DNA of 64,000 bases from Bog-756 sp963699085 (lineage in GTDB: Bacteria > Actinomycetota > Acidimicrobiia > Acidimicrobiales > RAAP-2): contig CAVOTH010000003.1 in NCBI GenBank assembly GCA_963699085.1, forward strand, positions 372,001 through 436,000, in the 5' to 3' direction. Shown here piece by piece: positions 30,662 through 39,402 of the stretch. Made by a program: the position numbers and the translations under genes. Below the pieces are notes generated by a model, which was not told the origin of the DNA, made no database searches, and saw only the letters and a list, made by a program, of their open reading frames with translations. Position 1 is the first letter of the stretch, and every line of letters begins with the position of its first letter.

Positions 30662-31669
30662 ATGATCATCGGTGGAGTAGGTCTGGATATCGGAGTGGCG
30701 GTGGTGGCCTTTTTCATCTTCGCCTTCATCGTCGTGTTCCTGAAGTCGTCCCTGAAGGTGGTGCAGCAGGGGTGCGTCGGGGTGGTGAAGCGGTTCGGAG
30801 AGTTCCGCTCCATCAAGCAGCCCGGGCTCCACGTGTTGATGCCCATGGCCGACCGGATGGAAAAGGTGGACATCCGCGAGTTCCCACGTACCGGCGACCA
30901 GCAGTCGGTCATCACCAAGGACAATGTGTCGCTGTGGGTGAGCGCCACCATCTTCTGTCAGGTGACCGACGTGAAGCTCGCCCTGTTCGAGGTCAACGAC
31001 TTCGGACTGGCAATAGATCAGATGGCCCGGACCGCGCTGCGTGCCGTCTTCGGCGAGCTCACCCTCGACGAATCGCTGTCCGAGCGCGAGACGATCAACG
31101 CCAAGATGCAGGACCATATGGCCGAGGCCACGCTCAAGTGGGGTGTACGTCTCAATCGGATCGAGATCCTCGACATCACCCCGCCGACCAACGTGCTGCA
31201 GGCCATGTCCGAGCAGAAAGAGGCCGAGCAGCACAAGCGGGCCGCCATCTTGAAGTCCGAGGGCGAGCAGCAATCGGCCATCAACAGCGCCGAGGGCCGC
31301 AAGCAGGCCAACGTACTCGAGGCCGAAGGCCAGAAGCAGGCGTCGATCCTGGCCGCCGAGGCCCAGAAGCAGGTGCTCGAGCTGCGGGCCGATGGCGAGA
31401 AGCGGGCCGCCCAGCTGCGTGGTGAGGGTGAGGCGGCCGCGCTCGCCGCCATCGACAAGATCGCCATCCTCCCGAACACGCTGGCGGTGATGCAGTTGCG
31501 GGCGCTCCAGGCCGTGGCGACCTCACCCAACGCCAAGGTGGTCGTCCCCTACGAGGCGGCCGGTCTGGTGGGTGCGGCCTCGGTACTGGTCGACGCCATG
31601 AAGGATGCCGGTGGGTCCCCGGATTCTCCGGTAGCCGGCAACGGCAAGACGGCACCGGTCGGCAGCTGA
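30662..31669 (+). CDS. SPFH/band 7 (stomatin-like) membrane protein
   Basis: Membrane-anchored scaffold of the stomatin/prohibitin/flotillin class. ATG 30662 is placed 7 nt after AGGGAGG. A GTG at 30653 overlaps that ribosome-binding site and is rejected. One N-terminal membrane segment (about 8-28) is followed by the band 7 domain (VQQGCVGVVKRFGEF, GLHVLMPMADRMEKVDIRE, ITKDNVSLWVSATIFCQVTD, LDESLSERETINAKM). A long coiled coil of Ala/Glu/Lys/Gln-rich repeats (SEGEQQSAINSAEGRKQAN) covers about 185-265, and the end is a Gly/Pro-rich tail. 335 residues. Partner of the upstream NfeD-type protein. Confidence 0.9.
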   Translation: MIIGGVGLDIGVAVVAFFIFAFIVVFLKSSLKVVQQGCVGVVKRFGEFRSIKQPGLHVLMPMADRMEKVDIREFPRTGDQQSVITKDNVSLWVSATIFCQVTDVKLALFEVNDFGLAIDQMARTALRAVFGELTLDESLSERETINAKMQDHMAEATLKWGVRLNRIEILDITPPTNVLQAMSEQKEAEQHKRAAILKSEGEQQSAINSAEGRKQANVLEAEGQKQASILAAEAQKQVLELRADGEKRAAQLRGEGEAAALAAIDKIAILPNTLAVMQLRALQAVATSPNAKVVVPYEAAGLVGAASVLVDAMKDAGGSPDSPVAGNGKTAPVGS

Positions 31670-31677
31670 GGGTCGCT

Positions 31678-31693
31678 ACCGGCAATGGCCGGT
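31678..31693. terminator. Hairpin between SPFH and ABC-F genes
   Basis: ACCGGC (31678-31683) pairs with GCCGGT (31688-31693) around a 4-nt AATG loop, in the 42-nt gap between convergent stops. A compact bidirectional terminator candidate. Confidence 0.45.
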
Positions 31694-31711
31694 GGGGTGG
31701 ACCGCAGTCGC

Positions 31712-33310
31712 CTACTTGATCTCCACCATGTCGAGATAGTCGTCGCGCCAGTGGGTGAAGACCTCGTCCGGCAATTTGAGGGCGTGGGTCGGCTCCATGG
31801 CCTCGACGAAGGCACGATCGTGGCTGACCACGATGATGGTTCCGGCCCAGTTGGCCAGCATGGTGCCGACCGCCTCGATGGATGACGGATCCAGGTTGTT
31901 GGTGGGCTCGTCCAGGAGCAGCACATTGGCCTGACCGGCGGCCAACATGGCCAGGCCGAGCTTGGCCCGCTCACCACCCGACAGGGTCTTCGGCATCTGG
32001 TAGGCGACGCTGCCCACGAGCCCGAACGACCCCAGTAGTGCCCGGCGCTCGGTCTCCTTGGTCAGGATGCGGTCGTCGATGTTGTCGAGCACGGTGACGC
32101 CGAGGTCGACCTGCTCATGCTCCTGGGCGAAGTAGCCGATGGCCACGTTCGCCCCGGGCTCGACGGAGCCTTCAGTCGGCTCCTGCACACCGGCCAGGCA
32201 GCGTAGGAGGCTGGACTTGCCGGCGCCGTTCTTGCCGATCACGACCACCCGATCACCTCGACGGCAGTGGAAGTCGACGTCGGACAGCACGGTCTTGTCG
32301 TCGTAGCGGACGACGAGGTTGGACACCCGCAGCGGGACCTCGCCGGAACGGGCGGGCGTGGGGAGGGAGAAGGAGCTCTTCTTCTCCCGCTTGTGGACCT
32401 CGGTCCGGCCCGTCTCCAGGCGCTCCACCCGTTTGTCGAGCGACTTGGCGATCCGGGCGCGCCGATTGGTGCTGCCGCGCATCGAGTCGGCCAGCTTGGA
32501 GAGGCGGTCGATCTCCCGGCCCTCGAGTTGGGCGGACCGCTCGCGCTGGGACTGGTCGGCCTCGAGTTGCACCAGGTACGACGAGTAGTTGCCCTTGAAC
32601 TCGGTCAGGCGGGCGTCGGACAGGTGGAGGACCTTACTGATCGACTGGTCGAGCAGTTTCAGGTCGTGGGAGACCACCAGGATGGCCCCGGGGAAGGACT
32701 CGAGCTCGTCCATGAGCCATTTCTTGGCCGGCCGGTCGAGGTGGTTGGTCGGCTCGTCCAGAATCATGGTGTCAGGGCCCTGGAACAGGATCCGGATGAG
32801 GTCGACCCGACGCCTCTGGCCGCCGGAAAGGCTCTCGATGTCCTCGATCAGAAGGTCCTGACGCAGACCGAGCCCGTCGGCCAGCCGGGCCATGGTCGCC
32901 TCGGCCTCGTAGCCACCGTTCTCCCGGAACTGCTCCTCCAGGTCGGAGAACAGGGCGATGTTCTCGGTCGACGGGTCCTTGGCCATCTGGTTGCGGGCCT
33001 TGCCCAGAGCGTCGTCGAGGACGTCGAGGCCGCGGCCCGAGAGCACATGGGAGAAGCCGTTGGGCTCGAGGCCGAGTCCGTGGGGCTCGGGCACCTGGGG
33101 CAGGTAGCCGAAGGTGCCACGGATGGCGGCGCTCCCGGTCGAGCGCACGTTTCGCCCGGGCTCCTGGATCACCACGGAGATGAACGTGGACTTGCCGGTG
33201 CCGTTGCGTCCGACCAGGCCGACCTTCTCCCCGGCACCGACGACGAACGAGGCGTCGCGGAGCAGGGTGCGGTCACCGATCTCGATGGTGAGGGAGGATC
33301 CGACGATCAT
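31712..33310 (-). CDS. ABC-F family ATPase (ribosome-associated)
   Basis: Soluble protein of 532 residues with two ABC cassettes and no membrane domain, i.e. the ABC-F class that acts on the ribosome E/P site. The start ATG 33310 follows a strong AGGGAGGGGG in coding sense. Cassette 1: GLVGRNGTGKSTF, LSGGQRRRVDL, MILDEPTNHLD. The interdomain linker contains a charged helical hairpin (about 230-300). Cassette 2: VVIGKNGAGKSSLL, LSGGERAKLGLAML, LLLDEPTNNLDP. Which ABC-F subgroup it is (translation factor versus antibiotic protection) cannot be decided without alignment. Confidence 0.9.
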   Translation of the reverse strand: MIVGSSLTIEIGDRTLLRDASFVVGAGEKVGLVGRNGTGKSTFISVVIQEPGRNVRSTGSAAIRGTFGYLPQVPEPHGLGLEPNGFSHVLSGRGLDVLDDALGKARNQMAKDPSTENIALFSDLEEQFRENGGYEAEATMARLADGLGLRQDLLIEDIESLSGGQRRRVDLIRILFQGPDTMILDEPTNHLDRPAKKWLMDELESFPGAILVVSHDLKLLDQSISKVLHLSDARLTEFKGNYSSYLVQLEADQSQRERSAQLEGREIDRLSKLADSMRGSTNRRARIAKSLDKRVERLETGRTEVHKREKKSSFSLPTPARSGEVPLRVSNLVVRYDDKTVLSDVDFHCRRGDRVVVIGKNGAGKSSLLRCLAGVQEPTEGSVEPGANVAIGYFAQEHEQVDLGVTVLDNIDDRILTKETERRALLGSFGLVGSVAYQMPKTLSGGERAKLGLAMLAAGQANVLLLDEPTNNLDPSSIEAVGTMLANWAGTIIVVSHDRAFVEAMEPTHALKLPDEVFTHWRDDYLDMVEIK

Positions 33311-33445
33311 GAGGGAGGGGGTGACCGTTCCGGACCGATGTGAGTCGGTTCGGTGCCGGATCCCGGCGGGGTCAGTCCGTCCAGTCTCCCACACGTCCGC
33401 CCCGGTCCGGACGCCGGGTTGCGGGCCCGACCGGGCAGAAGCCGG

Positions 33446-34572
33446 TCAGCCCCCCGACACGAGGATGTCTCCACCGGCCGGCGGGGTCGGGTCGTCCACC
33501 GTGTCGAGCCACCGGTCGGGCAGGTGGACGGGCCGTGGCCCGTTGGTGTGGCCCCGGGCCATGCGCAGTGCTTCCGGTGGGAATTCGAGCGTGTGGTCGA
33601 GTCCGTCCAACAGCGCGGTCACTCCGGCAACGGTCGAGGCCAGTGCGAGATCCCGCCGGACGGCGGAACCGACCGGGAAACCCGGTGAGGTACCAACCGG
33701 TGTGCTTCCGGAACTGGCGGGTGCCGAGGTCCTCGCCGAACAGACCGCACAACAGGTCGAGGTGGACCAGCATCATCGAGCAGATCTCACCCAGACCGGG
33801 CGGAGGTTGCTTCGGCTCCCCCCGGAAGGCTGCGGCCAGGTCCCGGAACAGCCACGGGCGGCCGAGGCAGCCGCGTCCCACCACCACTCCGTCGCACCCG
33901 GTCGACTCCATCATCGCCAGCGCGTCGGTCGCCTCCCACAGGTCGCCGTTGCCCAGGACGGGAATGGTGGTGACCGCCTGCTTGAGCAGGCCGATGGCCT
34001 TCCAGTCGGCGGTTCCGGAGTAGAGCTGTTCGGCGGTCCGTGCGTGCAGGGTGACGGCCGCCGCGCCCTCGTCCTCGGCGATCCGTCCGGAGTCGAGGTA
34101 GGTGACGTGGTCGGCGTCGACCCCGATCCGCAGCTTCACCGTGACCGGGCACCGTCCCGGCATTGGCGACGGCGGCGCGGACGATGTCACGGAAGAGTGC
34201 CCGGTGGACCGGGAGGGCGGCCCCGGCCCCCTGCCGGGTGACCTTGCCGGCCGGGCACCCGAAGTTGAGGTCGATGTGGTCGACGCCGATCTCGTCGACC
34301 AGGCGGCGGACGGCCAGGCCCATGACCGTCGGGTCGACACTGGACAGCTGCACACTGCGGACGGTCTCGTCCTCACCGAACGAGGCCATCCCCATGGTCT
34401 TGGCGTTGCCTTCGACCAGGGCGCGGGCGGTGACCATCTCGCTCACGTACAGGCCCGCCCCGTAGCTCCGGCACAGGGTGCGGAAGGCACTGTTGGTGAC
34501 CCCGGCCATCGGGGCCAGTACCACCGGCAGGTCGACGACCAGGTTGCCCAGTTTGAGCACGGGCGCCGTCAT
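33446..34572 (-). CDS. dusB: tRNA-dihydrouridine synthase (frameshifted)
   Basis: FMN enzyme that reduces uridines in tRNA D-loops. The start ATG 34572 overlaps the maf stop (ATGA). Visible blocks: LPVVLAPMAGVTNSAFRTLC, YVSEMVTARALVEGN, IDLNFGCPAGKVTRQGAGAA, VTVKLRIGVDADH (other frame), AVTLHARTAEQLYSG, IPVLGNGDLWEATDAL and DGVVVGRGCLGRPWLFRDL. The Cys of NFGCPAGK is the catalytic acid. Frame changes lie near 34147 (a GGG run where GG restores the frame) and near 33690. After repair the protein ends in GGDILVSGG at TCA 33446-33448 and is about 375 residues. Confidence 0.88.
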
Positions 34573-35174
34573 CGCGAGCTGTCCCGCCACAGATCGGTGA
34601 TGCTGACCCCGAGATCGCCGAGAAGCGAGCGCAGGGCCGGAAGTGACAGTCCGATCACGTTGCCGGGATCGCCGACGATGCCATCGAGGAACGGGGCCGA
34701 GTGGCCGTCCAACGTGAAGGCGCCGGCGACGTCGAGGACTCCGGGGACGGACAGGTAGGCGTCGAGCTCGGCGTCGGTGGTGACTCCGAATCGCACCGTG
34801 GTGGCGACCACCGCCTGTGCCTTCTTGCCGGTCGCCTCGTCGATGACACAGTGCCCGGTGTACAGGACGGCGTTGCGGCCCCGCATGGCGGTGAGCCAGG
34901 CGCGGGCCTCTTCCACCGACGCCGGCTTGCCGTGGGAGTGCCCACCGAACTCCAGCATCGAGTCACACCCGACCACCAGCGCGTCCCCGTCCGGTCGGGC
35001 GACAGCCTCGGCCTTGGCTTCGGCAAGCTGCGCCACGGAACCGGCGGTGTCGGTCGGGTCGACGCCGTCCTCGTCCACTCCGCTGACCACCACCGTCGGG
35101 TCGATCCCGGCGTCGCGGAGCAGCTTCAGGCGCGCCGGTGAGCCCGAGGCGAGTACCAGGGTGCGTGCGGGCAT
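34569..35174 (-). CDS. maf: Maf-like nucleoside triphosphate pyrophosphatase
   Basis: House-cleaning pyrophosphatase (dTTP/UTP/modified NTPs) once called a septum-formation inhibitor. 201 residues: LVLASGSPARLKLLRDAGI at the N-terminus, VVSGVDEDG, AQLAEAKAEAVA, ALVVGCDSMLEFGG (catalytic Asp region), GKPASVEEARAWLTAMRGRNAVLYTGHCVID and DVAGAFTLDGHSAPFLDGIVGDPGNVIGLSL. All conserved blocks are intact. Coupled to dusB by a 4-nt overlap. Confidence 0.9.
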   Translation of the reverse strand: MPARTLVLASGSPARLKLLRDAGIDPTVVVSGVDEDGVDPTDTAGSVAQLAEAKAEAVARPDGDALVVGCDSMLEFGGHSHGKPASVEEARAWLTAMRGRNAVLYTGHCVIDEATGKKAQAVVATTVRFGVTTDAELDAYLSVPGVLDVAGAFTLDGHSAPFLDGIVGDPGNVIGLSLPALRSLLGDLGVSITDLWRDSSR

Positions 35175-35272
35175 GGCGGCAAGCCTAGGTGTCGGATCCG
35201 CCGGTCGGCGCCCGGTACCCGGCTCGAGAGGTCACCGTGACGGGACCCGCAGAATGCGCGATCCTTGACCTC

Positions 35273-35554
35273 ATGACCGACGCCGGCACCACCTTGGCCC
35301 CCACCCATGTCGACCCCGAACTCGACGGCGACCACGAACGGATGAGCCATATCGTCCTGGAAGGGTTCCGGCCCGAGAAGGGCGACTACATCTCGGCGGG
35401 GCCCTCGGTGGTGGAGGGCATGGTGAACGGCACGGCGGTCAAGGCGCTGTGCGGGAAGATCTGGGTGCCAGGACGCAATCCGAAGCGCTACCCGGTCTGT
35501 CCCACCTGCAAGGAGATCGCCGAGTCCCGCGGCTGGAAGGTCCCGGCGGGCTGA
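35273..35554 (+). CDS. DUF3039 domain protein
   Basis: 93-residue actinobacterial protein of unknown function. The core reads DHERMSHIV, then VVEGMVNGTAVKALCGKIWVPGRNPKRYPVCPTCKEIAESRGW. The CGK plus CPTC cysteines and the DHERxxH histidine suggest a small zinc site. Start ATG 35273; the longer frame from 35189 has an atypical extension. The gene is divergent from maf, a neighbourhood also seen in other actinobacteria as I recall. Confidence 0.8.
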   Translation: MTDAGTTLAPTHVDPELDGDHERMSHIVLEGFRPEKGDYISAGPSVVEGMVNGTAVKALCGKIWVPGRNPKRYPVCPTCKEIAESRGWKVPAG

Positions 35555-35585
35555 ATCGGCCCGATCCGGCGTATAGGGGAGCATC

Positions 35586-35606
35586 CCGGGCCGGGCGCAG
35601 GCCCGG
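35586..35606 (+). terminator. GC hairpin after the DUF3039 gene
   Basis: CCGGGCC (35586-35592) and GGCCCGG (35600-35606) form a perfect 7-bp stem with a 7-nt loop, 32 nt after the stop codon. No T-tract follows. The rest of the 207-nt gap to the desaturase is C/G-rich with several TAGGGG words and no gene. Confidence 0.45.
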
Positions 35607-35761
35607 AATAGGGCGTCCGGAGTACCTGGGCATCCCCCAGCCCCCAGCAGTCCGGGGGTATTCCCGCCCCGACTAGGGGAGTGAACCCCCAACCGGGTAG
35701 GCTCGATTTACCGTCGCTCGGCGTCCGGCCCGCACCAGGCCCTCCGGAATGACCCTGCCTC

Positions 35762-36733
35762 ATGCGCATCAGCGCCATCGGAGGTCCCATGGGTCACACG
35801 ACCGTCGCCGTCGAATTCCCGAGCGCTGTCGACCCTTGTGACAGTGGTGGATCCCCGCCGGTCCGGGTCCACGCCGTCCAGAAGGTGGTCACCGCCGCCA
35901 TCGTGGCCGGACCGATCGCTGTCCTCGGGCTCACGGTCTGGTGGATGTGGGGTGGGATGGTGAACCTCACCGACATGATGATCGCCCTGGCCTTCTACGT
36001 GATCACCGGGCTCGGGATCACCGTCGGGTTCCACCGCCTCTTCTCCCACCGCGGTTTCGTGCCGCGTCGGGCGCTGAAGATCACACTCGCCGTGCTCGGG
36101 TCGATGGCGGTCGAGGGATCGGTGACCAGTTGGGTGGCCACCCATCGTCGGCACCATCTGTTCAGTGACCGAGCCGGCGACCCCCACTCGCCCCACCGCT
36201 ACGGCGACAGCGGAATGGCGCTCGTTCGGGGGTTGGCATTCTCACACGTCGGTTGGCTGTTCGTCTCTGACGCGTCGCGCATGGAGCGGTACGCGCCCGA
36301 CATGTTGAAGGACCGGGACATGGTGCGGATCGCCAAGCTCTTCCCAGTCCTGGCCCTCGCCTCGCTGGCCGTGCCCTTCGGGATCGGCTACGCCATCTCG
36401 GGCTCATGGGTCGGCGCCGTCACGGCCCTGGTGTGGGCCGGGCTGGTCCGCATGGCTGTCCTGCATCACATGACCTGGTCGGTCAACTCGCTCTGCCATA
36501 CGTTCGGCCACCGGTCCAACCTGACGACGGACCGGAGCACCAACCTGTGGCCGCTGGCCATCGTGTCCTTCGGGGACGCCTGGCACAACGTCCACCATGC
36601 CCACCCGGCGTGGGCTCGCCACGGTGCCTACCGGGGCATGCTCGACCCGTCGGCCTGGGTCATCGCCCAGTTCGAGCACTGGGGCTGGGCGACCCGGGTC
36701 CGCTGGCCGATGCCCGGTGCCGGTCCCGTTTGA
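35762..36733 (+). CDS. Membrane fatty acid (acyl-CoA) desaturase
   Basis: Di-iron stearoyl-CoA-type desaturase. The three histidine boxes are complete: HRLFSH (HxxxxH), HRRHH (HxxHH) and HNVHHAH (HxxHH), with an additional GHRSN segment. Four membrane helices arrange as two hairpins (about 42-62, 68-90, 195-215, 218-240). Start is ATG 35762 or, giving a shorter N-terminus, ATG 35789 (MGHTTVAVEF). At 323 residues it matches bacterial delta-9 desaturases. It would introduce a double bond in acyl chains. Oxygen and a redox partner are needed, and no ferredoxin gene is adjacent. Confidence 0.9.
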   Translation: MRISAIGGPMGHTTVAVEFPSAVDPCDSGGSPPVRVHAVQKVVTAAIVAGPIAVLGLTVWWMWGGMVNLTDMMIALAFYVITGLGITVGFHRLFSHRGFVPRRALKITLAVLGSMAVEGSVTSWVATHRRHHLFSDRAGDPHSPHRYGDSGMALVRGLAFSHVGWLFVSDASRMERYAPDMLKDRDMVRIAKLFPVLALASLAVPFGIGYAISGSWVGAVTALVWAGLVRMAVLHHMTWSVNSLCHTFGHRSNLTTDRSTNLWPLAIVSFGDAWHNVHHAHPAWARHGAYRGMLDPSAWVIAQFEHWGWATRVRWPMPGAGPV

Positions 36734-36786
36734 CCGACTGTGGCCTACGGCCTGAACCACCGGGTCGATGCCCACACTCTTCGGCT

Positions 36787-36951
36787 TCAGCTGTGCGCAA
36801 GCTCCCCATGGTCGCGACATCGGGCCCGATAGCCCCCGGGGGTGACCGACACCGTCAGTCGCCGGCCGCACCTCGGGCAGAAACGCGGCGGGTCGAGCGT
36901 ACGGGCGCAGCCTGAACAGGAGATCGCGCCGCATGCCTGTGCAGTGGGCAT
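36787..36951 (-). CDS. bsaP: Biotin synthase auxiliary protein BsaP (54 residues)
   Basis: A small reading frame directly downstream of bioB, 51 nt after its stop. From ATG 36951 it encodes 54 residues with cysteine pairs CSGC and CPRC, the block LDPPRFCPRCGRRL, then TVSVTPGGYRARCRDHGE. This closely follows what I recall of mycobacterial Rv1590/BsaP (PPR-CPRCGRR, TP-GW-ARC--HGE). BsaP is known to be required by actinobacterial biotin synthases to convert dethiobiotin to biotin, probably through its cysteines. I see no good ribosome-binding site, so coupling to bioB is likely. The start could differ, but no other in-frame ATG lies between the bioB stop and 36951. Confidence 0.82.
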   Translation of the reverse strand: MPTAQACGAISCSGCARTLDPPRFCPRCGRRLTVSVTPGGYRARCRDHGELAHS

Positions 36952-37002
36952 CAGCCCCGGCGCCCGTAGCGGTGTCGGTGTCGGTGTCCACGAACTGTCC
37001 GA

Positions 37003-38094
37003 TCAGAGCACGCCGGTCAACGCGCCGACCGGCATGCGGAGATCGGACAGCATCTGCAGATCCTCGTCGGCCGAGCGACCGAGCGTGGTCAGGTAGTTCC
37101 CGACGATCAGGGCGTTGATGCCCGAGGTCATGCCCATGGACTGGAGTTCGCGCAAGGTGACCTCGCGACCACCGGCGTACCGGAGGATGACCCCGGGCAG
37201 GCCCAGCCGGAACAGGGCGATCCACCGGATGGCCTCCCAGGCCGCTACCGGCTGCTCGCTCCCGAGTGGGGTCCCCGGCCGGGGGTTGAGGAAGTTGAGG
37301 GGTACCTCTGTCGGACCGAGCTCCTGGAGTTCACACAGCAACTCGATCCGCTGCTCGTCGGTTTCGCCCATTCCGATCAGCGCGCCACAGCACAGCTCCA
37401 TTCCGTGGTCGAGGACCAGCCGACAGGTGGCTTCGCGCTCTTCCCACGTGTGGGTGGTAACGACGTTGGGGAAGAAGGAACGCGACGTCTCCAGATTGTG
37501 GTTGTAGCGATGGACCCCGGCAGCGGCGAACCGTCGGGCCTGGTCCTCGGTCAGTAGTCCGGCACTCACCGCCACATTCAGTCCGGTCCGCTCCTGGACC
37601 ATCGGAACCAGTTCGAGGATCCGCTGCATGGTGCGCTCGTCAGGACCGCGCACCGCCAGCACGATGCAGAACTCGGTGGCGCCCGACGCCTTGGTCTCCT
37701 CGGCCGCCTGCAGGACCTCGTCGGTGTCGAGGAAAGGCGTGGCCTTCACCGGGGTGTCGAAGCGAGACGACTGCGAGCAGAAGTGGCAGTCCTCGGGGCA
37801 CCCTCCCGTCTTGGCCGAAAGAATGCCCTCCACCTCGACCTCGGGACCGCACCAGGCCAGGCGCACCTGGTGGGCCAAGGCGGCCAGGGAGGTCACGTGG
37901 GCGTCCGGCAGTGCGGCCAGGCCGGCCAGCTCCTCACCGGTGAGGAGGCGCCGATCGTCGAGGAGGGCCGACTCGGCGGCGTGGATCCGCGCCCTGGCCT
38001 CGGAGGGATCGATGGCCGGCCGTTGCGGCTCCGACCGGCGGGGGGGCGAGAGCGTGACGTTGGTGGACGTGGGGAAGGTGGTCTCTACGGACAT
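37003..38094 (-). CDS. bioB: Biotin synthase
   Basis: Radical SAM enzyme that inserts sulfur into dethiobiotin. Start ATG 38094 (MSVETTFPTS) gives 363 residues. An upstream in-frame ATG at 38133 is less likely. The radical SAM triad CPEDCHFC places Cys99, Cys103 and Cys106. Blocks GATEFCIVLAVRGP (Cys143), YNHNLETSRSFFPNVVTTHTW, CCGALIGMGET (Cys235) and LRYAGGRE (the Arg ligand) follow. Compared with E. coli BioB from memory, the auxiliary-cluster ligand Cys128 aligns with Ala175 (NVAVSAGLL), as in mycobacterial BioB, which fits dependence on the adjacent bsaP. The N-terminus is about 45 residues longer than E. coli's. Confidence 0.94.
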   Translation of the reverse strand: MSVETTFPTSTNVTLSPPRRSEPQRPAIDPSEARARIHAAESALLDDRRLLTGEELAGLAALPDAHVTSLAALAHQVRLAWCGPEVEVEGILSAKTGGCPEDCHFCSQSSRFDTPVKATPFLDTDEVLQAAEETKASGATEFCIVLAVRGPDERTMQRILELVPMVQERTGLNVAVSAGLLTEDQARRFAAAGVHRYNHNLETSRSFFPNVVTTHTWEEREATCRLVLDHGMELCCGALIGMGETDEQRIELLCELQELGPTEVPLNFLNPRPGTPLGSEQPVAAWEAIRWIALFRLGLPGVILRYAGGREVTLRELQSMGMTSGINALIVGNYLTTLGRSADEDLQMLSDLRMPVGALTGVL

Positions 38095-38142
38095 GGCTGC
38101 AACGGTAGTTGGCCGTGCGGCCGCCCAGGACATCCGGCCCGG

Positions 38143-39255
38143 TCACTCGTAGCGGAGCACGCCCCGGATGTTCTTGCCGTCCAGCATGTCGGCGTAGCCC
38201 TGGTTGATCTCCTCGAGCTTGTAGTTGTTGGTGACCATGTTGTCGAGGTCGAGCTGGCCCTGGTCATAGAGCTTGAGGAGGTGGGGGATGTCGTAGCGGA
38301 TGTTGGCCGACCCGAAGATGGTGCCGACGATCTGCTTCTCGAGCAGGGTCACCCAGGTCAGGGACAGGGTCACGTCGGTCTCGTCCATGGGATGGATGTT
38401 GGTCACGACCACCCGGCCGCCCTTGGCCGTCAGTTGCATGATCGACTCCATGAGCCGGCCCTCGCCCACGCCCATGGTGCAGATCACCTTGTCGGCGTTC
38501 TTGCCCCAGGTCACTTCGTTGACCATGGCGGTCGCCTCCTCGATGCTGGCCGCCGTGTGGGTGGCACCGAACTGGACGGCCATCTCACGCTTGAAGGGGA
38601 CCGGGTCGATGGCGAAGATGTGCTCGGCCCCGGCCAGCCGCGCCCCCTGGATGGCAGAGGCGCCGATTCCACCGACCCCGATGATCACCACGTCGTCGCC
38701 GGGGCGGACTTCGGCTGCATAGACCGATGATCCCCAGCCCGTGGTGACGCCGCAGCCGACCAGGCATGCCTTGTCGAGTGGGTAGTGGTCGAGGATCTTC
38801 ACACACGATGCCTGGTTGACAACGGTGTGCTTGGCGAAGGTCCCGAGGCACACCATGGTCCCGAGATCGGTTCCGTCGGCGGCGTGGTGGCGGACGGTGC
38901 CGTCGATCTGGGTCCCCATCATGAGCATGGCGCCGACGTCGCACAGGTTGGATCGACCCCGGGCGCAGGAGGGACACTTGCCGCAGGCTGGTACGAACCC
39001 GAAGACCACGTGGTCACCGGGCTTGAGGCCGTCGACCCCGGAACCGACTTCTTCCACGATGCCGGCACCTTCGTGGCCGCCGATGACCGGGTAGATCCCC
39101 CCGAGATCACCGGTCCGCATGTGCTCATCGCTGTGGCACATACCTGATGCTGCGATGCGGACGAGAACCTCGTCCGCCTTGGGCGGATCGAGGGTGATTG
39201 TCTCGACCTTCCAGTCCTCGTTCTGTCCCCACAGGATTGCTGCTTGGGTCTCCAT
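38143..39255 (-). CDS. Zinc-dependent, probably NDMA-type alcohol dehydrogenase
   Basis: Medium-chain dehydrogenase of 370 residues that starts at ATG 39255 after GGAGGGAA. Catalytic zinc ligands are in GMCHSDEHM (Cys, Asp/Ser region) and GGHEGAGIVEEVG (His, Glu). The structural zinc lobe is CGKCPSCARGRSNLC. The Rossmann motif is VVIIGVGGIGASAIQGARLAGA. The pattern DPPKADEVLVRIAASGMCHSDEH, and a subtype resembling Rhodococcus/Amycolatopsis nicotinoprotein ADHs, suggest a tightly bound NAD cofactor and oxidation of small alcohols or aldehydes. The substrate is inferred only by family. Confidence 0.88.
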   Translation of the reverse strand: METQAAILWGQNEDWKVETITLDPPKADEVLVRIAASGMCHSDEHMRTGDLGGIYPVIGGHEGAGIVEEVGSGVDGLKPGDHVVFGFVPACGKCPSCARGRSNLCDVGAMLMMGTQIDGTVRHHAADGTDLGTMVCLGTFAKHTVVNQASCVKILDHYPLDKACLVGCGVTTGWGSSVYAAEVRPGDDVVIIGVGGIGASAIQGARLAGAEHIFAIDPVPFKREMAVQFGATHTAASIEEATAMVNEVTWGKNADKVICTMGVGEGRLMESIMQLTAKGGRVVVTNIHPMDETDVTLSLTWVTLLEKQIVGTIFGSANIRYDIPHLLKLYDQGQLDLDNMVTNNYKLEEINQGYADMLDGKNIRGVLRYE

Positions 39256-39402
39256 GGATGTTCCCTCCCTCGTCGTCGGATCCCGCAGTGGATGCCGACC
39301 GCGCCCCGGTGGGGGTGCCCCGGTCGGTGTGCCAGCGGGCCGGACGGAGAACCGTCCGATCACCACCGATGCTGGCACAGATGGCGGTCGCCGGTCGACC
39401 GC

